From Persicaria tinctoria (lineage: Eukaryota; Streptophyta; Magnoliopsida; Caryophyllales; Polygonaceae), in contig JBANSL010000013.1 in assembly GCA_037127255.1 (NCBI GenBank), positions 11,552,688 through 11,616,687 on the forward strand: a DNA stretch of 64,000 nt. The letters are read 5' to 3'. Made by a program: the position numbers and the translations under genes. The notes under the pieces were generated by a model, which did not search any database, was not told where the DNA came from, and saw nothing but the letters and a program-made list of their open reading frames with translations. This document shows positions 56,081 to 64,000 of this stretch, one piece after another (positions within the stretch are counted from its first letter, which is position 1; each line of letters starts with the position of its first letter).

Positions 56081-56570
56081 TTGTTATATACGTGATAAAG
56101 ATTGCTTTGAATAATTCGTTATATACATGAAGTTTGTTTGGTTTTTTTTTATATATATTTTTTATCAGGAAAGAATTTAGAAAGTCATTTGATATTTAGA
56201 GGTAAATTAATGGGTAAGTAGTTAAACTAATAACACATTAACATGTTAATACACAAGGCGGGCCAATAAGCCCACACATATATATCAATCAATTTGGACC
56301 TATGGGTGGAAATGGGACGGGTTATGAGTGGATGAAGCCCATCACCCGCCCCGTGGGTAAAAAATTTCACCCGCTCCATCCATCACCCGCAAACCTTTTT
56401 ACCCGCATCCGATCCGCATGGGTGATGTGGGTGGAGTGGGTATCCAATGGGTGAAACAAAAGAAAAAACCAAGTCAACACAAGTTGTCCAATTCTAACTC
56501 AAAATTACAAAGGGGGTGGGTTTATATATTTATATTTTTTTATCGGCAAAGCACCGAAATCACGAGCTAA

Positions 56571-57095
56571 CACTATGCCATGACACAAGTTAGGCAACGA
56601 ACATACTTAGGTTCGTTGCTAGAAACAAGTTCAGGCAACGGACAAAGTTCGTATCGTCGCCCCAAACAACCCCAAGGCAACTTCTATTTTGGATGAGGTT
56701 GAAGCAACGAACATAGAACAATGCTCGTCGCCTGAATCGACTCAAGCAACAAACATATTGAAAACGATTACATGAACAAATGTCGAGGAGTGAAAAAAAA
56801 TAGATGGTACTCAGGCAACGAACATAAAGGAAATGTTCGTTGCGGGGATGCTACTCATGAAACGAACATGTTGTAAATGGTCACCTAAAAAGAGGTCGAA
56901 CGTTGGCCAAAAGTAGAGAGTATTCAAGCGACGAACAAGTTTCCAATGTTCGTTGATGGAACTTGATTACAAGAATCTTTTAACGCCTGTCTGACAATGT
57001 TAATATTCAAGCAACGAACAAATGTAAAGTACATTGCCTGATGTAAAAGCTAGCTGGCATGCACTTTACTCTAGCAACGAACAAATATCTATGTT
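56571..57095 (+). mobile_element. CACTA-like terminus with GTTCGTTGC subterminal repeats (right arm copy)
   Basis: It begins CACTATGCCATGACACAAGT and continues with about ten GGCAACGAACA/TGTTCGTTGC units. Mirror of 29,340-29,868, with some units changed (ATGCTCGTCGC here for TTGTTCTATGTTCGTTGC-type units there). Confidence 0.6.
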
Positions 57096-58329
57096 TATCT
57101 TTTAATAAAATCACGACCTTATAATTTTATTATTGAAGTATTATGAATGTTGAAATAACATTTCGTAGTTTATGAATTATTTTGACCACTCATTTCACAT
57201 CTTGATTTGAGTTTAATATTAATCACCTATGGTACTGATACTCTTTTCAAATAAGTTAAGGTTATTATTTTGAATTACTTTATATATTATTATTGATGCA
57301 AATGACATTCGTTGTGTAATGAATGAACAATTTTTTTAAAGAAATATTTAGTTGCTAGACTTTTATAAAATGATTTAATTAAAAATATAATTGAAATTAA
57401 TGTTGTTATATATGTATTTGTTTGAGATTGAGATTTTAGTTTTTATAATTAGATTTTTTTTATATAAGTTAAGTATGAATTCCCAATTTATGTTTGAGAG
57501 TGAGATCGAGATTTGAGATTTGAGATTAAGATCAATATTTGATACTGAGATCAAGATTAAGTTAAGACCGAGGTTTGAGATTGAGATAAAGATGGATTTT
57601 ACCTGAAGCATGATTTCTCCAACTTCCCCTGGGAACTCCTTTTGGTTGGGTCCGAGTTGCAAGGGGAGCCATATTTGACATTTCCATGAGTCTCAATATG
57701 AAAGGCGCTAAAGCTGAGCGAACAAAACAAGTATGAGTGACCAAAAAACGACGACAAGCACTGCACCAGTAAGCAAATAAAGACAAAGATGCAGAACCTG
57801 CAGACATCACCAACACCTTCTAAATTGACAATCAAGAACAAAGCAGATCGGAAAAAATGGGGATTGATTTGCCAAACTTAGCCCTCGAACAACGGTTAAT
57901 AACTAAGGAGACCTAAATTAACTCCTGTTAGTTTAAGATAATAAAAAACCTAGCATGTATAATCATCCCAAATAAGGAATTGATGTACTGCTCTAGATGC
58001 TTAACTTCATTTACACTCACAAACTCTAATTTTCTAGATTGATTTCTCAAATCAAAACTCAAAACAAATTCTCATATCCTATCCACAAATTCAATTTACA
58101 ACATTCGAGAGTCGAAACTAAGGAATTGAAAATCAAATAAGGAATTGAAGCAGACACATAACCGAAAGAGATTGAAATTTGTCCTACATATTCTTGTGAT
58201 GATTTTGTGCATATTCTAACAAAATCCAAATCTGTAAATTACAGGCAGAACTTCATCACTCTTCCAGAACAAATGATTTTCATTCTTACAGTGTGTAATT
58301 ACATAGTGTAATTGGTGAAGAATGGACAG

Positions 58330-58535
58330 GAGAAGGCAAACCCTCCTGCAAACAGAAGAGCAAGTCAGTGAAGCTTCAAGCATAATTGATCATATATTAT
58401 AAATGTCTACTTAGAAGGCCATGTTTTTACCTTCAACAACTTGTGAACAAAATCAACAGCATCACTCGGCCCAGGCGCCTTGAGGGTCACATTCACCAGC
58501 CTAGCCTCATTAGCCAAATCCGCCAGACCAAACAT
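58330..58535 (-). pseudogene. Exon-like fragment (right arm copy)
   Basis: Mirror of 27,903-28,110: exon ending at a donor, then EGLPF... after an acceptor. Family not recognised. Confidence 0.4.
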
Positions 58536-58842
58536 CGTCAACTGTCCCAGATCGATGGTAGGAAGATAGAGTGGAGAGGATATTAACCAATTTTAAATAC
58601 TATTATATAAGATAAGATTTTAGAAGATAATAATTAACTTTATCAATATATTACGTAGTCATACTAATTAAATAACTTTATCAATATGAACATATTTTTA
58701 GAATATAAAAGGTTTTGACAAAATTGAAATAATACTTAGTTATGTACGTATGCGAATTACGAGAGAGACCATTTTAAGTTTCTATTTTAGTATTTTATAT
58801 AGATAGAGATAGAGAGGAAACATATAAATAGATATAGATATA

Positions 58843-59733
58843 GGGTAAAATCCATCTATGATCTCTGAACTTTGACCAAATGTTCAAACGGGTCCTGAAC
58901 TTTATTTTTGTTCAATGAAATCCTTGAACTTTGATACTTTGTACACATTTGGTTCCTCTATTAGTAAATTTGTTAAATATGTGATAAGTAATGATATAGA
59001 ATCAATGTATTTTTTTGTATTAATTAAATGATTTAGGTTATACAATTGTAATTGCCCGATATTTGTTTTACTAAAGTAAAAAATTAAGTTTTTTTCTTCT
59101 AAAAAATCATCATATATAATAAAGTTTTCTTAAAACAAAGCATATTTAATTTTTTTTTTTATAAAAAAACACTTTCTATATTTTTTACCAAATGTTATAA
59201 TTTTTCAATAATAGTTTATTTTAAAGTATTTTAATGACTAAAATTTCCTTATTTAATTAAAAACATAGTTTATTTTGTTAACACAAATAGAATTTATTTT
59301 TTATAGCAAAAGTAGAGTTTTTTTTTTTAACAAAACACATTTTAATTTTTTTAATTAAATAAGAAATTTTTAGTCATTAAAATACTTTAAAATAAAATAT
59401 CAACGGAAAATTATACCATTTAGTTGGAAAATATAAAGTTTTTTTTTATAAAAAATATTTTTTTAAAACAGATATTTTTAATATAATATATTTTTTTTAC
59501 GTTATTAAAACAAATACCAAGCAATTACATGTGTATAACCTAACTTATTCCATTAATATATCAAAATACACTGATTCTATATCATTATTTAACACATATT
59601 TAACAAATTTACTAACAGAGGGACCAATGTGTACAAAATATCAAAGTTTAGAGATTTTAATAAACAAAAATAAAGCTTAGGAACCCGTTTGAACATTTGA
59701 TCAAAGTTCAGGGAGTATACGTGGATTTTACCC
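58843..59733. mobile_element. Mutator-like foldback element (right arm copy)
   Basis: Mirror of 26,705-27,595; runs from GGGTAAAATCCATCTATGAT to the complement of GGGTAAAATCCACGTATACT. It ends about 200-360 bp upstream of the F-box gene's presumed transcription start. Confidence 0.87.
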
Positions 59734-60945
59734 TGTAGATATACACAGATATAAAAGTTGATTCACCCTATTTCCCTCCTCGACTCCTCCAAACTTCCCT
59801 TCTGTAGCTTGTCTCGTTGATTGCGTAATTCCCGTCACCTTGTAGCTGCCGGGATTCCCTTTGATCCTAACTTCCTTCTCCGATCTCGGCTTGTCGCTGC
59901 CGGCGACTCTGTCCCTCTCTTTTTGCTCTGCGTTTCCTCTTGCAGCATCATCCCCCTCTTTTTGGGAGTTGTGATCAGTCATTGGCTTTGCATTTTGCCG
60001 GCGTCTCAGTATCTTTTTCGCCTGCACTATCTTGAGGCAGAATTTCGACAGTAAAGGTTTCGTCAGATCCACTTCCACGCTTAGCCTAGCAAATTACCCT
60101 CTCTCCGCCGACTCCGTCGTGTTGTCAATCCTCAGGACTTCCCCTATCTTTTGTCCAATTAACCGCAGGATTTTCCCTGACTATATTGGGCGGTTGCCCT
60201 AATCGCCACCACTGACGCCGACTGTATTGCATCCCTCCCTTCCAGGACTGCAATTTCCCCGACGCTACTCCTCATCCTTCCTATAATCGAGTTCCAGGTA
60301 TGAATTGGCCAACCTTTGATTGTTTCTTCTTACTCTACTCCTAAAATCTAACCTTATTTCTAGTTGAATTTCGGTCGAATCTGTTCATCGTTTCTATTAA
60401 AAATTTGAATTCAAAACACACGCTCTAGGTTATAAAAGTTCCAATTGGTGTGTTTTTCTGGTGGTTAATTTCTTCTTTGGGTTGAAAGATTTGATTTTTG
60501 CCTTGCTTGCAACCCCAAACATGCTTTAGCTGATCACCTGTTTCAATTAATTGTGAATCAGTTGTGAGTCTCACGACACTTGAGTTTGATTAGTGTCATA
60601 TCTAATGGGGAAAAAAATTCCAACTCTGTTGATCATTGCAAATGACAAGTCCAAGAAATTTGAAGTTGCAATTATGTTGGACAATAATCAGACTGAGGAG
60701 TTATTGAAATTTGATATAGGCTCTTACTTTGCCTTGCCTTTTTCCAATTGGTGTGTTTTTTTGTTGGTTAATTTCTTCTTTGGTTATAAAGTTTCAATTA
60801 GTGATGTATCCATTGATTACTGATTCACCTGTTTGGACTGTTAAATATGTTTCATACCCTTTTATGCTTTAGCTGATCACATACATCTATTTATACAAAT
60901 TTGATCGGTTGCTTTCGCCAAATGTAGTTTGAAGAAACACAACAA
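59734..60945 (+). promoter_or_regulatory. F-box gene promoter, 5' UTR exon and UTR intron
   Basis: A pyrimidine-rich, GC-richer stretch (about 59,760-60,297) is the likely promoter and first exon. It ends at a consensus donor (TTCCAG|GTATGA, 60,298). The 5' UTR intron runs 60,298-60,927 (acceptor AATGTAG) and the ATG follows at 60,946. The exon start is not precisely known. Two short direct repeats (CCAATTGGTGTGTTTTT...GGTTAATTTCTTCTTTGG) occur in the intron near 60,440 and 60,745. Confidence 0.6.
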
Positions 60946-62106
60946 ATGGGAGCCAGGAAGTTCAAAACCAAGGAAACTGGTGAGCTCTCTGCGGCTAAGA
61001 ATGTACGGATGGAGGAGACTATATGGAAAGAATTACCCGAGGAACTACTAGAGAGCATCATTATTGAAAGGGTTCCCATTGCCACCATCATCCGGTTTCG
61101 ATCAGTTTGTCACAAGTGGAACTCCTTGCCTTTTCTGCAGCGTCGGGCACCACAAGAGCTACCTTTGATCCATGCAGCAGCATCGGAGAAAGGATGGGGA
61201 GCCATGTACGACCCTTTGGAGAAGAAATGGTACTATAACACCAACACCTTACCATATTATCATTGGGGTTATCCTACCCGTGTTTCCAGTGGGGGACTCG
61301 TATGTTATGCCGATGATGTCCGTACTTCATTCCGTGTAGGCAACCATCTTACCCAAACTTGGAAGGTGTTTCCGTGGTCTGCTACCACTATCCCTAGTCT
61401 TGTAAAAAAGCCCGTTGTACTGGCTTTTGTGCATAATCCAGCCAGGGACGGTGGATACAAAATCGTATGGGTGGATTGGGGAGGCAAGTATGAAGTTATT
61501 GACTATTCTTCGGAGAAGATTACAATTACTGAAGGGAGAATTCCCGCCAACTTTGTGCGGCATGTCAATATGGGAAGTAAAGGGTTGGCCATTGGCAGTG
61601 TTTTTTACCTCCAATGCCGTGAACCTGATGGAATAATGTCTTACGACGTGGTGAGTGGGACATGGGAGCAACTCCTGATTGCGTATCCACCCAACTCACA
61701 TATCCTTTCTCTTGCAGAGGGCGAGGGGCGACTTTTGCTGTTTGGCTGGGTGGATTTTAATAAGGATAATAATGCAGATGGAGTTGGGATCCGTCCATGT
61801 CTTTATGTTTGGGAGCTTGATACGCAGACCCAAAGCTGGATAGAGGTTGATAGGATGCCAACCCCTGAGTTTGATATGAATTACCCCTTGTTTGCCAAGT
61901 GTCTGAGCAATAGGAGATTGCTTGTGGTCTCGCTCTGTGGGCGGCTCTCAATACACAGAACGAAAGAAAGATTCCGAGATATCATGATTTTCACGTATGA
62001 TGTGGTAAGCCGGGAGTGGTCCAAGGTTCCTGATTGCATCCCACCGGGTCATTCGTGGCCACAGGTGGTCTGGCGTGGAGTCAGCTTCTTTCCTTGTCTT
62101 TATTAG
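60946..62106 (+). CDS. F-box protein with kelch/FBA-type C-terminal region (386 aa)
   Basis: A likely substrate adaptor of an SCF (SKP1-Cullin-F-box) ubiquitin ligase. The F-box is at residues about 25-65: IWKELPEELLESIIIERVPI, then ATIIRFRSVCHKWNSL, with the L-P, R-x-V-C-x-x-W core intact for SKP1 binding. The rest holds a kelch/FBA-like beta-propeller part: GGLVCYADD, YDVVSGTWEQLL, LYVWELDTQTQSWIEVDRMP and FTYDVVSREWSKVPDC. It has one uninterrupted coding exon with a normal family length of 350-400 aa. The start is supported by an upstream acceptor at 60,927. It is present only in the right arm; the left arm keeps just the upstream part. The target protein cannot be inferred. Confidence 0.93.
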   Translation: MGARKFKTKETGELSAAKNVRMEETIWKELPEELLESIIIERVPIATIIRFRSVCHKWNSLPFLQRRAPQELPLIHAAASEKGWGAMYDPLEKKWYYNTNTLPYYHWGYPTRVSSGGLVCYADDVRTSFRVGNHLTQTWKVFPWSATTIPSLVKKPVVLAFVHNPARDGGYKIVWVDWGGKYEVIDYSSEKITITEGRIPANFVRHVNMGSKGLAIGSVFYLQCREPDGIMSYDVVSGTWEQLLIAYPPNSHILSLAEGEGRLLLFGWVDFNKDNNADGVGIRPCLYVWELDTQTQSWIEVDRMPTPEFDMNYPLFAKCLSNRRLLVVSLCGRLSIHRTKERFRDIMIFTYDVVSREWSKVPDCIPPGHSWPQVVWRGVSFFPCLY

Positions 62107-62862
62107 ATTTATTTATCAAACCGAACCATCTCATAATAAGGCAGCTTTAGAGTTATGTCTTGTTGTAAGTATGAACTTGAATTGCATAGTGGACAAAGTT
62201 TTGATTTAGGTTGTGGATTTAGTTCCTGATTTCATAAGATAGAACAAGTAGAAACAGCTCCAAGCAGATGTTCAAAATTGGTCTCATTCTCCACAGTAAA
62301 CAAATTGCTTCCATGATCACCTTCCAGTTCCAAAATATCTCCAGGGTCGGATGACAAGTTTTTGCGATGATGAAGATGTCTTGTCTTTCTCGGCTTCTTT
62401 GCCTGCAGCAGGTTCCACAATCAAACATGGTCCAGGCAATAAACAATACTACAAGTTTGAGAAACAATGAGATGTAGATGATAATGGTAGCTACATTTTT
62501 GCAGAGCCATCTTTTGACAAGAACAATATACACCCATAAATCTCTAACTATGAAACTCGGTCACTGTCTCCTCCAAGTCAAAGAAGGAACCCTGATTAGC
62601 ATACAACAATGACATTGAAGAAATTGGGTACAAAATCTTCAATTTCATCCTAGGTTTTTTGAAATTATTTGGATTTAATTTGTAAATTTTAGACTTTAGT
62701 AATTAGGTTTTTGGAATTAGGATTGGTCAATTGGAATTTGGAATTTAGAAATGGATTTGTAGAATTTAGGATTTGAATTTGTTTTGGATTTAGGATTTGA
62801 TAACATCAACCCTGATTTGTGTCTGACATCTTATTTCAGTTCAGTTCAGTTCATAATTTGTG
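62107..62862. other. F-box 3' flank, right arm only
   Basis: 62,107-62,220 is the likely 3' UTR. 62,640-62,810 is a degenerate AATTTGGATTTAG-type repeat. The 104-codon minus frame at 62,219-62,533 has no recognisable family. Homology to the left arm restarts at about 62,863. Confidence 0.5.
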
Positions 62863-63190
62863 TCTGACTGTGTCATCTGTGTGACACTTGTTCTGCCTCT
62901 GCATTCATAAGTAACAGGAATATATTTTGGTTCCAAATCCACAAAATCTGGTGGAATCAATGGGAACACCATTGACCTCCAGGGTTTGTGATATCGAGCT
63001 GAGGCAGGCAACAGACAAATCTGAAGCAACCCCCAGGTCACCAATAGCATTGGAATATCGCGCAACAGCAACTGCAACGAATGCATTGATGTAACCACGA
63101 CCTTTCCATGGCAGTTGGACTCAAACACAATGCAGCTGCAAGCCTGCAAGAGTAAAGTTGGACCCATCCATGTCCAAACAGCAATCTGCA
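62863..63190 (-). pseudogene. Cys-rich extracellular (SPARK-like) domain fragment (right arm copy)
   Basis: On the minus strand it holds the same INAFVAVAVARYSNAIGDL-type and YECRGRTSVTQM-type stretches as 25,465-25,804, but it lacks the later part (VTENCNASF...CRKCINASI), which exists only in the left arm. It is broken by frameshifts. Confidence 0.5.
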
Positions 63191-63525
63191 GGTATGCCGA
63201 GCTAATAAGTAGTTAAACTAATACTCCCTCCGGTCGGAAATAAACGGTATTTGATTTTTGTGCACGTAGTTTTAGGAGCCGAAAACTATATAAAATCTTA
63301 TTTATTTTAATTTTTTTTTCACAATTTAATATTTATTAACATGTTAACACATTTTATCAAATAATAGTTATATATAATATTTAGAGGTAAATTAATGGAT
63401 AAGTAGTTAAACTAATAACACATTAACATGTTAACACACAAGCCGGGCCAATAAGCCCACACACATATCAATCAATACGGACCTGACCAATCAACCAAAT
63501 CCAAATAACACAGCAGCAAGAACTA

Positions 63526-64000
63526 GGGTTGTGCAGAAAAATACGACACGGTTGACATGACACGAAATCGCAACAAAACGATACGAAAAAATACGAAATT
63601 TAGATGCGACACGAAACGGTAAAACACGACAATAATCATGTCGTGTTCGGATCGACATATTTTCCTTGTCAAGTATCCAACACGACACGATAAATTTTTT
63701 TTAAAATATTAGTATTATGTGATAATTGATACTCCGTATAAAATAAATGTCTTCTTGTATCATATAATTCAAGTTGCCCAGATGGTTGGGTGTGGGGAAT
63801 GAAGGAGTGGTCTTGAGTTCTAATCCCGGAGCGTCTTCCTCTTTCATTTTCCCCCTTCAATCTTGCAGAGACCAGAGAGGAAGACGCGCCTCACCCTGTC
63901 GATCCACGGTTCAGATCCGGTCTCTCCCTTCTCTCTTGAGTTCGTCTCGATCAAGTCCTCTCGCTCGCCTTCGTCTTCACTTTAGATCCGGCCTCTCTGC
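63526..64000. mobile_element. hAT-like element, partial at window edge (right arm copy)
   Basis: It starts TAGGGTTGTGCAGAAAAATA (preceded by GCAAGAAC, the complement of the target duplication GTTCTTGC) and matches the inner half of 24,078-25,030. The far end is beyond the window. Confidence 0.85.

Larger units (their letters stand above)
54558..56157. other. 1.6-kb segment found only in the right arm
   Basis: It replaces 18 bp of the left arm (30,281-30,298). In order it contains a minus-strand open fragment (about 54,560-54,661, CPHDQPIVEIIEHIRISWRA), a GC-rich repeat block (54,800-55,220), a truncated TRIM (55,239-55,595), AT-rich DNA and a LINE piece (55,830-56,080). No single set of ends or target duplication was found, so it may be a composite insertion or the ancestral state deleted from the left arm. 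Confidence 0.8.
43964..64000 (-). repeat. Giant inverted repeat, right arm
   Basis: Reverse-complement partner of 24,555-40,892 (see there for pairing). Right-only blocks are 54,558-56,157 (1.6 kb) and 60,206-62,862 (2.66 kb, with the F-box gene). The last bases of the window still match the left arm near 24,555, so this arm continues beyond the window. Sample stretches differ by occasional substitutions and 1-3 bp indels; my impression is well above 95% identity in the inner block. Confidence 0.97.

Noticed and set aside
24555..64000. Plastid inverted repeat as an explanation of the palindrome
   Set aside because: There are no rRNA, plastid tRNA or plastid protein genes. The content is nuclear transposons and spliced genes.

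Overview
This is nuclear DNA of a flowering plant, most likely a eudicot. The evidence is GT-AG introns in recognisable plant genes (a SULTR3-type transporter, a RUS/DUF647 protein, an NFD6-like mitochondrial protein), an AT-rich background, and dense plant transposons (L1-type LINEs, hAT, Mutator-like, Stowaway, Tourist, CACTA and TRIM elements). The species cannot be read from the sequence.

Layout. 1-5.1 kb: a decayed LINE ORF2, a Helitron 3' end, a LINE RNase H relic and a clean hAT MITE. 5.1-18.8 kb is the ordinary gene segment: a 13-exon sulfate transporter (SULTR3 type, 655 aa), a Stowaway MITE, tRNA-Ser(UGA), a 9-exon RUS-family gene on the minus strand (530 aa), a divergent three-exon NFD6-like gene whose 3-kb second intron holds a Mutator-like foldback element and a Tourist-like element, and a single-exon METTL21-type lysine methyltransferase on the minus strand. 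19.4-24 kb: transposon nest, including a TRIM with identical LTRs inside a hAT element inside a LINE.

From about 24.55 kb to the right edge the window is one giant imperfect inverted repeat. The left arm is 24,555-40,892 and the right arm 43,964-64,000, still matching at the window edge. The loop between them is about 3.07 kb. Inner coordinates pair as x + y = 84,856, middle ones as 86,438 and outer ones as 88,554. The steps come from a 1.6-kb segment (54,558-56,157) and a 2.66-kb segment carrying an F-box gene (60,206-62,862), both present only in the right arm. Shared by both arms, and so older than the duplication: a TypA/BipA (EMB2785-type) pseudogene with two frameshifts, a UBZ-like zinc-finger exon, a Mutator foldback element with a nested hAT MITE, a TRIM with a perfect 5-bp target duplication, another Mutator foldback element, CACTA-like subterminal repeats and a possible Pack-MULE. 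The loop holds a 5'-truncated LINE exactly at the left junction, an alternating 78/87-bp coding tandem repeat, and a three-LTR TRIM array.

Probably functional genes: SULTR3-like, tRNA-Ser, RUS-like, NFD6-like, METTL21-like and the right-arm F-box gene. They show no shared pathway. The most unusual signals are the asymmetric palindrome and a plant snRNA-type promoter layout (USE, then 26-27 bp, then TATAAG) that recurs in three different TRIM families.
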